Assembly (NCBI GenBank): GCA_964593585.1
Contig: CAZQIZ010000006.1
Span: 54,895 to 118,894, forward strand
Source: JACQFV01 sp964593585
GTDB lineage: Bacteria > Zixibacteria > MSB-5A5 > WJJR01
Reading direction: 5' to 3'
Length of the DNA stretch: 64,000 nt
In this document: in pieces, positions 8,592 to 15,614 of the stretch
How the letters are laid out: every line of letters starts with the position of its first letter
Numbering within the stretch: position 1 is the first letter of the stretch
The notes under the pieces: generated by a model
Told to the model about the DNA's origin: nothing
Database searches by the model: none
The model's input: only the letters and a program-made list of their open reading frames with translations
Translations under genes and position numbers: made by a program

Positions 8592-9224
8592 TTAGGGCTT
8601 CTTGCTGCCCCCACGCTTTGCCTTCCCGGCTCTTACCTTATCTTTATTCTCTGTTGAAGTGGTTGTGGAGTCGGTGGATCCGGACATCCTCACGCGAGTC
8701 TTCTCGGTCTGTGTGCCGCCCGCTCCCGTTGACCCACCGTTATATCCCTTGTCGCCCCCTGCGCCACCGGGTACCGAGTATCCGCCGCCACCGCCCATGC
8801 CGCCGGTGTTGATCGCCGGCGCGCCGGTCACATACGGGGGAATCAGGCTGCCGCGGCGCTGGGCCTTTTCGCCTTCGGTGACAATCTCGCCCTCGCCGTC
8901 GCCGGCGTCATACCAATGGCGGTCCCACCACCAGGGATACGCGTAGTAGTACCCCCAGCGCGGGTACTCGAAGTAGTAGTCGGGGTAATCCCCATAGAAG
9001 TAGCCGTAGGGAAACTCGGCGTAGTCGGAGTGGCACTCGATGCAATTCTGCCGGTAGTACTCCTGCGGGTGCACGCTGTCAAGCTGGCCCTGCGGACCCT
9101 CTTCGGATGTCACGGGATGTTTCAGAATGGTGTAACAGCCGACGATCAGGAAGGCCGCGGCCACCGCGGCCAGCGGCGCCCAGCGGACGCGCCAAGGCGA
9201 ATATGTGGTTATCTGGTTGCTCAT
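8592..9224 (-). CDS. Lipoprotein with a single CxxCH haem motif and aromatic-rich stretch
   Basis: The family is not recognised. Residues 1-30 form a lipoprotein signal ending LIVGC. At residues ~60-65 is CIECH, a c-type haem-attachment motif, preceded by YYRQN. Right after it is an unusual aromatic block with many Tyr, Trp and Phe (e.g. YGYFYGDYPDYYFEYPRWG). The C-terminal third is Gly-rich (GGMGGGGGY), then Ser/Thr-rich, ending in a basic KRGGSKKP tail. Lipidation plus one covalent haem suggests an envelope electron-transfer or redox-sensing role; this is inference. It is 34 bases upstream of the barrel gene and probably in the same operon. Confidence 0.6.
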   Translation of the reverse strand: MSNQITTYSPWRVRWAPLAAVAAAFLIVGCYTILKHPVTSEEGPQGQLDSVHPQEYYRQNCIECHSDYAEFPYGYFYGDYPDYYFEYPRWGYYYAYPWWWDRHWYDAGDGEGEIVTEGEKAQRRGSLIPPYVTGAPAINTGGMGGGGGYSVPGGAGGDKGYNGGSTGAGGTQTEKTRVRMSGSTDSTTTSTENKDKVRAGKAKRGGSKKP

Positions 9225-9383
9225 GTTCTACGCCCGCTCTCTGACAAACCGCTCTGTCGGTCCGAAGTTCCTCTCATTCCTACACATGATAACGCCGGAA
9301 TCTCCCCGCGACAGCGTCAATAAGACGCTCCCGAAGCGATTCCTGCCATCCTATTGTCCGCAATCACGATGCGAGTCGGGGCA

Positions 9384-9416
9384 CAAAAAGCACGACCGGG
9401 CAGATCGCCCGGTCGT
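9384..9416 (-). terminator. Rho-independent terminator for the barrel gene at 9444
   Basis: On the minus strand a 10-bp stem (ACGACCGGGC / GCCCGGTCGT) with an AGATC-type loop is followed by GCTTTTTG. It sits 28 bases beyond the stop codon. Confidence 0.82.
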
Positions 9417-9443
9417 TAGGGAAGAACCCGAGGTTTGAAACGG

Positions 9444-10265
9444 CTAAAACGATTCCACGTAGATCAGCCGCAATTCGCGGCCAATGGTCGATGTGTGGCG
9501 GCGGTTGCTGGTCAGATCCTTCAAATTGAATTCCATCAGGATGCGATCGAGCACTACCCAGCGCACCCCGGCGTTCAGGTATCCGTAGCCGTCCCCCTGC
9601 GCCAGGGGTTTCTTGTCGTCGTTGAGGGCCATGTCATACTCGGCGACCAGCCCGAGGTTGTTCTCAAACCGGATGTCGGTCCCAAAGAAGAAATTGAGGT
9701 CCTCGTCGTTGTCGTCGGTCTCGCGCGAGTAGTTCAGCCCGGCGTGCAAACTCGAGGTGAACCCCGCTCCCTGAAAACCCTTGGAGCCGACGGCGTAGAA
9801 CCCCCGCGATTTGGTCTCGAAGCGATCCAGTGAGTCGATCCAGCGCCCGAATCCGATGTCCTCGTACCCGACCGCGATGCCCGGCAGACTCATCGTTTCG
9901 GCGAGAATTTGAAACTTGGTGGTAAACTGCAGATGTGGGTTCCACCGCGGCGAATTGGCCGCGATGATGTCGGTGCCCCCGTATCCGATGCCCACCGTCC
10001 AGGCATTGGTCAAACCGATCTGCAGAATGCCCAGCATTCCCCCCTCGGGGAAGGCGCGCAGTTCGGTGTCGAACGAGCCGCGCCGCAGTGTGCCCGCAGT
10101 GGGGCAGTCGATCAGACGGCGCGGCGCCTGAAAGCCGTCGGTCCAGGACGATTCCACTGCATCACGTCGCGTCCGCCGCGAACTCTGTGCATACAGGTCC
10201 TGCGCGGCCAGACACATCACGACCGCGCACACCAGCCCCACAAGGGGCCAACGATATTTTGGCAT
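9444..10265 (-). CDS. Hypothetical outer-membrane beta-barrel protein
   Basis: A 273-residue protein with a signal peptide (VGLVCAVVMCLAAQDLYAQ, cleavage after AQA-like YAQ). It then shows alternating strands: FPEGGMLGILQIGLTNAWTV, GFTSSLHAGLNYSRE, DIRFENNLGLVAEYD and LNAGVRWVVLDRILMEFNL. It ends in ELRLIYVESF with a terminal Phe, as expected of a barrel recognised by BAM. No named family is certain; similar proteins are often annotated as hypothetical or YjbH-like. The start is supported by a strong Shine-Dalgarno (GGGGGGAG about 5 bases before the ATG). It is transcribed as a single gene with its own terminator. Confidence 0.65.
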   Translation of the reverse strand: MPKYRWPLVGLVCAVVMCLAAQDLYAQSSRRTRRDAVESSWTDGFQAPRRLIDCPTAGTLRRGSFDTELRAFPEGGMLGILQIGLTNAWTVGIGYGGTDIIAANSPRWNPHLQFTTKFQILAETMSLPGIAVGYEDIGFGRWIDSLDRFETKSRGFYAVGSKGFQGAGFTSSLHAGLNYSRETDDNDEDLNFFFGTDIRFENNLGLVAEYDMALNDDKKPLAQGDGYGYLNAGVRWVVLDRILMEFNLKDLTSNRRHTSTIGRELRLIYVESF

Positions 10266-10353
10266 ATTGCTCCCCCCTCGGATAACAACTCCCTGCCGAG
10301 TAAAAGATTCCCCCCACCGGAAAGGGTGTCAACAACAATCCGAAGGGAACGCG

Positions 10354-11211
10354 CTAATACCCTTGTTGCCAAGCGGTTATCTCGTCGAGTACACGTCGTC
10401 TGTAGCAGGCGATGATTCGACGGAAGACGCCAGGCTGGGTGCCTTGCTGTCGCCAGTGTGACTCGATGTGTTGCACAGCCACAACCCCGCGCAGGGCCGA
10501 TGCGACAAAGACAGCATCGGCCTCCAACAGCAACTTCCAGGGAATGACCCGCTCTCGGCAGCGAATTCCCAATGAGCGCGCGATCTCGATGACCAATCCG
10601 CGTGTGATCCCGGCCAATGTCCCTTGATCGAGCCGCGGCGTGTGGATTTCTCCGCCACTAATGAGGAAGATCGAGGACGCCGCGCCATCGGCGATTCGTC
10701 CGGCGGTATTGAGGACCAACGCTTCGTCGAAATTGTGGCGACGCGCCGTGACTCCGGCGAAGATGTAGGGGAAATAGGCCAGCGCCTTGACGCCGGCGCC
10801 GGGGAAGGTCGGCTCCAGCCGCCAGGGGGCGACCCAAAGCCGCAGCCCGCGGCGCGGATAGTGTGGATGCGCGCGCACGCGGACAATGCGCGATGGGGCG
10901 ACCGACGACATCGCGGAGCCGCGCGTCCAATAGCAGTTAATCACCGCCTCGCGCTCCTCCGCGTGATTCAACGCCCGGATCACCGAACGGCGCCAGCGCT
11001 CTTTCTCTGTCGCCGGATCATCGCCCAGATCCAAACGCGGCGCGGTCCGACACAGGCGTTCCAGATGCCGATCAAGAAAGAGCGGACAACCCTGATGTAC
11101 ACGGATCGTCTCGAACAGCCCCCAGCCATAGCGGAAGGCCCAGTCATCGATGGAAATCTTCGCCCGATCGGCGGGGACCATTCGGTCGTTAACGAGTGCG
11201 AGTTCCGCCAT
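10354..11211 (-). CDS. pabC: Aminodeoxychorismate lyase (class IV aminotransferase fold)
   Basis: A PLP enzyme that releases p-aminobenzoate and pyruvate from 4-amino-4-deoxychorismate, feeding folate synthesis. The class-IV fold is visible: FRYGWGLFETIRVHQG near residue 30, the conserved Lys region near YFPYIFAGVTARRHNFDEAL, then GRIADGAASSIFLISGGE and LDQGTLAGITRGLVIEIA. Family members usually read 'K...N...A...A..G..E'; here a His-Asn-Phe-Asp-Glu follows ARR, so the Schiff-base Lys is not in its usual place (KALAYFPY lies 13 residues earlier and may supply it). It overlaps pabB by 23 bases, which supports the folate assignment over branched-chain or D-amino acid aminotransferase. 285 residues. 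Confidence 0.75.
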   Translation of the reverse strand: MAELALVNDRMVPADRAKISIDDWAFRYGWGLFETIRVHQGCPLFLDRHLERLCRTAPRLDLGDDPATEKERWRRSVIRALNHAEEREAVINCYWTRGSAMSSVAPSRIVRVRAHPHYPRRGLRLWVAPWRLEPTFPGAGVKALAYFPYIFAGVTARRHNFDEALVLNTAGRIADGAASSIFLISGGEIHTPRLDQGTLAGITRGLVIEIARSLGIRCRERVIPWKLLLEADAVFVASALRGVVAVQHIESHWRQQGTQPGVFRRIIACYRRRVLDEITAWQQGY

Positions 11212-12499
11212 GACCGGCCACCTCGATGTCTGATGACTGCGTGATCCGGCGGGGCGCCAGCGCCGCCACCAGCGGGGCGATTTTGATGAGCGATTCCTGG
11301 TGCTCCGCGTCGATATCGGAGTCAGCGACAATCCCGCCGCCTCCATAGAGACGGATCCGGTCGCCGACCTGCACCGCCGTGCGGATCGCGAGGGCGAAAT
11401 CGGCGTCCCCGCGCGCATCCACCCAGCCGTAGGCGCCGCAGTAAACGCCGCGCGCGATCAATTCGCGCTCGCCGAGGATCTCGACCGCGCGGCGCTTCGG
11501 CGCGCCGGTGATCGAGCCGCCGGGAAAGGTCGCCTTCATGACATCCACCCAGGTCGTCTCCGGCGGCAACTGGGCGGTGACGGTCGACTCCAGATGCCAC
11601 ACCGAGGGAGTCCCGCGCACACGGGCCAGCATCTCGGTGCGCACACTGCCAATCGCGGCGATCCGTCCGAGGTCGTTGCGCTCCAGATCGGTGATCATCA
11701 AAAGCTCCGCCCGATCCTTGGCGCTGGCCAGCAGCGCTCGCCGCGCCTGACGATCAAGGCGGGAGTCGTACCGACGCGCCGTGGTCCCTTTGATCGGACG
11801 TGTCTCGATCAGACACCCGGTCTTCTTCCAGAATCTCTCGGGGGACGCGGCAATGATTGCCATGCCGGGGAACTCCAGCAGGGCGTTGAAGGGCGCCGGC
11901 GCATGACGGCGAATGGATGCGAAATTCTCCGAGGGCGTGCTTCCGGTTTGCAGATCGAATCCCTGCGTGTAATTGGCCTGGTAGATGTCGCCGGCGGCGA
12001 TCAACTCGAGGATCTCTGCGACATGACGGCAATATGTGACCCGGTCTGTCAACGGGTTGACCAGTCGCTGCGCGGCGGGATGAATCATGCTGGTCCGACC
12101 GGGTCTTCCCGCGTGCAGTGGCTCGCTGCCACTGAAGATCAGAAACTGAATGTCGGGCACATGAAGCCAGTCGCCGATGGCCGGCTGCGGGCGCGGCAGA
12201 CTTAACCACTCATAGCCGGCCTCGTAAGCGATGTACCCATACATGATCCCGGCTGTGCCTATGCGGGATAGTTCGGCAAAGCGCCCGTGCAGGACCGCCA
12301 GCGGATCGTCTGTGCCGCATTCGATCCGGTCGGTCGTGGGATCGCGAAAACTCCAACGTCCCTGCTGGGCGACAAAGTGCCCGACACAGCGACCACCCAA
12401 CGATCCGTCGTGCCGCATGCCGGAACGCGGCCAGTTGTTCTCCAGACGCGCGCTGAGCGGTTCGTTCCTGGGGCGGAAAATGTCTGTGGCGGCAGTCAT
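11189..12499 (-). CDS. pabB: Aminodeoxychorismate synthase component I
   Basis: Converts chorismate and ammonia to 4-amino-4-deoxychorismate for folate. The chorismate-utilising domain is complete. It shows AAGDIYQANYTQ, then ETRPIKGTTARR with the PIKGT Lys that marks PabB rather than TrpE, then DLERNDLGRIA, HLESTVTAQL, FPGGSITGAPKRRA and YGGGGIVADSDIDAE. The N-terminal domain has YGYIAYEAGYEWL. It has 436 residues from the ATG at 12499; the frame extends to 12604 but that part is Arg-rich and non-homologous. The amidotransferase subunit PabA is not in the window. Confidence 0.93.
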   Translation of the reverse strand: MTAATDIFRPRNEPLSARLENNWPRSGMRHDGSLGGRCVGHFVAQQGRWSFRDPTTDRIECGTDDPLAVLHGRFAELSRIGTAGIMYGYIAYEAGYEWLSLPRPQPAIGDWLHVPDIQFLIFSGSEPLHAGRPGRTSMIHPAAQRLVNPLTDRVTYCRHVAEILELIAAGDIYQANYTQGFDLQTGSTPSENFASIRRHAPAPFNALLEFPGMAIIAASPERFWKKTGCLIETRPIKGTTARRYDSRLDRQARRALLASAKDRAELLMITDLERNDLGRIAAIGSVRTEMLARVRGTPSVWHLESTVTAQLPPETTWVDVMKATFPGGSITGAPKRRAVEILGERELIARGVYCGAYGWVDARGDADFALAIRTAVQVGDRIRLYGGGGIVADSDIDAEHQESLIKIAPLVAALAPRRITQSSDIEVAGHGGTRTR

Positions 12500-12819
12500 G
12501 ATTCGGCGGCAGAGCATACAGCGAAGCCGGCGGGCCCACAAGCCCCTCCGCCTCGTTCTTGTGCCGTGCGCCCGAAATCGGTGCGATATCTTATGCTCGA
12601 CCACCGGCCGACCGGGCCGTAATTGAGTTGTGGTTCCGGACGGTCCCTATTTGAAGTCGATTGTAATTCATTGACCGGCAAGCGCTTGGCAGGCGGGAGG
12701 CGTGATTTTTTGGGGCGACTGGCCGAATTCCATCGTATAATCGATGGGAACGGAACGGCCATTGCTTGGTATCATCTCGACAGGAAGTGCCGATGGTCCT
12801 TCAACAAGTGAGGTAGACC
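12500..12819. other. Divergent intergenic region between pabB and the ECF sigma gene
   Basis: 320 bases without a convincing gene. It must hold the promoter for pabB-pabC (leftward) and for the sigma-factor operon (rightward). Visible elements are the palindrome around TATAAT (12730-12747) and two GGAAC boxes (12747-12751 and 12752-12756) resembling ECF -35 elements. An AGG Shine-Dalgarno lies at 12811-12813. Confidence 0.7.
12730..12747 (+). promoter_or_regulatory. TATAAT box enclosed by a 6-bp inverted repeat
   Basis: CCATCG-TATAAT-CGATGG: a perfect consensus -10 hexamer framed by inverted arms, 73 bases before the sigma-factor start. No good -35 is seen 17 bases upstream. The symmetric arms could be an operator; they could also be chance. 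Confidence 0.4.
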
Positions 12820-13416
12820 TTGGATACCGCCAAAGCCATTGACCACGCGCTCATGCGACGCGTCCAGAAGGACGAGTACGAGGCGTTCGAGGAATTGGTG
12901 GACCGGTACAAAACGCGTCTGGTCAGTCTCATCTACCGGATGCTGAACGACCAGAACGAGGCTGAAGATCTGGTGCAGGAGACCTTCCTGCGCGTCTGGA
13001 CCCACCGTCAAGACTACGATTTCTCGTACTGTCTGTCGACCTGGATCTACACGATCGCGCTGAACCTGGCCAAGAACGAGCTGCGCAAGCGGCGCAAATT
13101 CAAATTCTTCAGCCTGCTGGACATGACCGAGAAGGGGCTGGAGTTGCCCGATCCGAAGATGGGCCCCTCGGCATTGGGGCACTTGCTCGAGGGCGCGATC
13201 GGCAAGCTGCCGTCGAAGTACAAAGAAGCGTTTCTGCTGCGCGATGTCGAACAACTGCCCTATGAGGAAGTCGCGCAGATTCTGGGCGTGCCGTTGGGAA
13301 CCGTCAAGTCGCGCGTCAATCGCGCCCGTGCGGTCCTGAAGGATGAACTTAAACCCAAACTGGAGCAATCCCGTGCGTTGTCGCAAGGCTCGTTGGTACC
13401 TGTCCGCGCGTTGTGA
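12820..13416 (+). CDS. ECF-type RNA polymerase sigma-70 factor
   Basis: Directs RNA polymerase to a stress or envelope regulon. Region 2 is clear (LVDRYKTRLVSLIYRML, then EAEDLVQETFLRVW and STWIYTIALNLAKNELRKRR). Region 4 carries KLPSKYKEAFLLRDVEQLPY and a helix-turn-helix GVPLGTVKSRVNRAR. There is no region 1.1 or 3, as usual for ECF factors; 198 residues. Translation starts at a TTG (12820), supported by AGG six bases upstream. The next gene overlaps its end and encodes the anti-sigma factor, so the pair is translationally coupled. Confidence 0.93.
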   Translation: MDTAKAIDHALMRRVQKDEYEAFEELVDRYKTRLVSLIYRMLNDQNEAEDLVQETFLRVWTHRQDYDFSYCLSTWIYTIALNLAKNELRKRRKFKFFSLLDMTEKGLELPDPKMGPSALGHLLEGAIGKLPSKYKEAFLLRDVEQLPYEEVAQILGVPLGTVKSRVNRARAVLKDELKPKLEQSRALSQGSLVPVRAL

Positions 13417-14011
13417 CGGGACCCTCTCGGAACGCCAGCGTCTCCGGTTGGAGGCGCATCTGGCGATCTGTGAGGAGTGCCGGCGCGAGGCGTTCTATTT
13501 CGGCGAAATCGCCGCGCTGACCGCCAAGGTCGAGGCGCGGAGCGTGCGCCCCGATTTCGACCTGCGGCTGAAGGCGGCGATCCGTCGCGCCGAAGAACAG
13601 CAGGCACACCCCACCCCCTGGTGGGTGCGCGCCGAGTCGTTCCTGATGCGTCCGGCGCTGGCGGCCGCGACGGTGATGGTGCTGGGCATCGGTGGATTGG
13701 TTTCCTGGAATCTGCTGGCCGGTCATTCGGCTCCGATGGCCAGATCCTCCGGCGTGGGCGATCCCGTCAGCCGCGACCATGGTCTGGCAAACCGCCCGTG
13801 GGAAACTCCTCAAGACTCCGGTCGCCTGATCCCGGTCGATCTGACCGAAGCGCGTGTGCTGGAGGACCGCTACCGCCAGGTCGGCGAATGGCCGCGCGAT
13901 TACATCATGGAATATGACCGTTTGGAAGCCACAGGCTCGCAGGATTCGGCAACCCGGTATGTGTTGCCGGTCATCTCGACCGATCAAGTCACGAAAAAGG
14001 AGATCTATTGA
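13343..14011 (+). CDS. Zinc-finger anti-sigma factor with one transmembrane helix
   Basis: Predicted to hold the upstream ECF sigma factor inactive at the membrane. The N-terminal zf-HC2/ASD pattern is visible: RCDGTLSERQRLRLEAHL, then AICEECRREA (His and the CxxC pair that bind zinc). A transmembrane helix follows at residues ~110-132 (AAATVMVLGIGGLVSWNLL), then a ~90-residue periplasmic part. Start choice is open: ATG at 13343 overlaps the sigma gene by 74 bases, while GTG at 13373 would trim ten residues. The topology suits regulated proteolysis. The following gene encodes an HtrA-like protein. Confidence 0.82.
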   Translation: MNLNPNWSNPVRCRKARWYLSARCDGTLSERQRLRLEAHLAICEECRREAFYFGEIAALTAKVEARSVRPDFDLRLKAAIRRAEEQQAHPTPWWVRAESFLMRPALAAATVMVLGIGGLVSWNLLAGHSAPMARSSGVGDPVSRDHGLANRPWETPQDSGRLIPVDLTEARVLEDRYRQVGEWPRDYIMEYDRLEATGSQDSATRYVLPVISTDQVTKKEIY

Positions 14012-14040
14012 TCCTTCGCTGAATGGTTTTTTTCTCTCGA

Positions 14041-14067
14041 CGGCCGTCCCCGGACGGCCGTTTTTTT
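14041..14067 (+). terminator. Rho-independent terminator after the anti-sigma gene
   Basis: CGGCCGTCC and GGACGGCCG pair across a CC loop and are followed by seven T. It separates the sigma/anti-sigma pair from the HtrA-like gene, which therefore needs its own promoter or read-through. Confidence 0.92.
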
Positions 14068-14173
14068 GTCGGGATTGGGGTCGTCCCCGGATCGGCTCAG
14101 GGGTACAAGTGACAGAGGCCACAGACGGGACTGCGGCCGTGGAAACGGTTAACGGAGGTCTGCCCATCGATCC

Positions 14174-15502
14174 TTGCGTGAGATTAAGTCGATGACGAAG
14201 CCCCAGATGATCCATAAGGCGTGTGCGCTCGCCGTGGCGGTGTTCTGCGCCGGTTGGGCGGTCGCCCCATCGGTCGGCGCGCAGACCAGTCCGCGCCCGG
14301 GCAGCCTGCTCGTCGCGCTCGAGGCGGAGGTTCGCGGCTTGGTTGATGCGGCGGCGCCGTCGGTGGTGACCATCCGCTCGGCCTGCAAGAACTCCGGAAC
14401 GCCGTTGCACCCCGGACCGAGCGCGTTGTCGATTGGTTCCGGCGTGATCATGGACACGCTCGGACGCATCCTCACCAGCGCGCGGGTGGTGGAGAACGCC
14501 GACGAGCATTGGGTCGAAACTTTCGATGAACGCATCTTTCCGGCTTCGCTTTTGGGCATCAGCGGCGATATCGCCGTGCTGCAAATCGACGCCGCCGGCC
14601 TCCAGCCGGCCGTCTTCGGCGATGCCGCCGATCTGGCTGTGGGCTCGTTTGTCGCCGCGATCGGCAACTCCTATGGGTTCTCCGGCGGACTGGCCTGGGG
14701 AGAGGTCAATGGGTTCCGTCCCGATGGCACCATTCAGCTGTCGGTGGGCGTCTCGGCGGGCAGCTCCGGCGGCGCTATTGTTGACACGCGCGGGCGGGTC
14801 GTCGGACTGATCAAAGCGAAGATCTCCGAATCATATTACCTCGATGTGCCCGGCCTCGCGGGCAAGACTTCCTACACACCCCGCCGTCTTGAATTGCCGA
14901 CGTCGGCGGTGTCGCTGGCGCTGCCGATTGGCACCGTGTTGCGGCTGGCCCGCAACGTGACCGAAACCGGCGGCGCGCCGGCGTATGTGGGCGTCTATGT
15001 CGAGGACCTGACCGGCTGGCAGGCGGAGCACTACAAGACCAAGCAGGGTGTGTTGGTCATTGGTGTTGTGGGCGGCTCGCCGGCCGAGCGCTATGGGATT
15101 GCGACCGGCGACATCATTCGCACCGTCGGCTCCGAGACGGTGGAGTCGGTCCGTCGCTTCCGTCAGGTCATTGTGCAATCGCAACCGGGCGAGCGGCTGA
15201 CGTTCGGGCTTTTGCGCGACGGGCGTCCGCTCAAAGTCACACTCGAAGCGGCGCGTGCCGAATTGCCCGATCTGACCTCGCCTATTGATGTGACGCCGGT
15301 GACCGCGCCGCGGCCGATTCCTGTCATTACGGAAGAACCCGTGCCCGATCCCGGTGCGATGACCGCCAGTCTCGGCGGCGTGCCGCCCTCGGCGGTGCCG
15401 CCGCGGCCGGCCACCGACGATCTGGAAGCGCGGGTGCGCTTGCTGGAAAGCGTCGTGGACTCGCTGCTGCGTGAAATCGACGCGCTGCGCCGTCAACCAT
15501 AG
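14174..15502 (+). CDS. HtrA/DegP-like exported protein with catalytic His replaced (pseudo-protease)
   Basis: A signal peptide (ALAVAVFCAGWAVAPSVGAQ) is followed by a trypsin-like domain and one PDZ domain (about residues 265-360, with GVYVEDLTGW and GGSPAERYGIATGDII). A Pro-rich linker and a C-terminal coiled coil (LEARVRLLESVVDSLLREID) end the protein. Asp132 (SGDIAVLQID) and Ser198 (AGSSGGAIVD) of the triad are present. The His position, normally ILTNxHVV, reads ILTSARVV, so His is Arg104 (codon CGG, 14483-14485). Proteolysis should be lost, while peptide binding by PDZ may remain. Start: TTG at 14174 lies 14 bases after GGAGGT; the ATG at 14192 is an alternative. Confidence 0.85.
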   Translation: MREIKSMTKPQMIHKACALAVAVFCAGWAVAPSVGAQTSPRPGSLLVALEAEVRGLVDAAAPSVVTIRSACKNSGTPLHPGPSALSIGSGVIMDTLGRILTSARVVENADEHWVETFDERIFPASLLGISGDIAVLQIDAAGLQPAVFGDAADLAVGSFVAAIGNSYGFSGGLAWGEVNGFRPDGTIQLSVGVSAGSSGGAIVDTRGRVVGLIKAKISESYYLDVPGLAGKTSYTPRRLELPTSAVSLALPIGTVLRLARNVTETGGAPAYVGVYVEDLTGWQAEHYKTKQGVLVIGVVGGSPAERYGIATGDIIRTVGSETVESVRRFRQVIVQSQPGERLTFGLLRDGRPLKVTLEAARAELPDLTSPIDVTPVTAPRPIPVITEEPVPDPGAMTASLGGVPPSAVPPRPATDDLEARVRLLESVVDSLLREIDALRRQP

Positions 15503-15505
15503 CCC

Positions 15506-15521
15506 GGACAACCGGTTGTCC
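15506..15521. repeat. Perfect 16-bp palindrome after the HtrA-like gene
   Basis: GGACAACCGGTTGTCC starts 3 bases after the stop codon. No T-run follows, so it is either a hairpin protecting the transcript end or a protein-binding site ahead of tamB. Confidence 0.6.
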
Positions 15522-15614
15522 CCCCATATCGGTCTCTGTTGCCGTCGGCGGTAATTGACGATATTGTGAGGCCGTCACTCCGTCCCCCCAGGCGTGACAG
15601 GTGATGCGGCTGTC

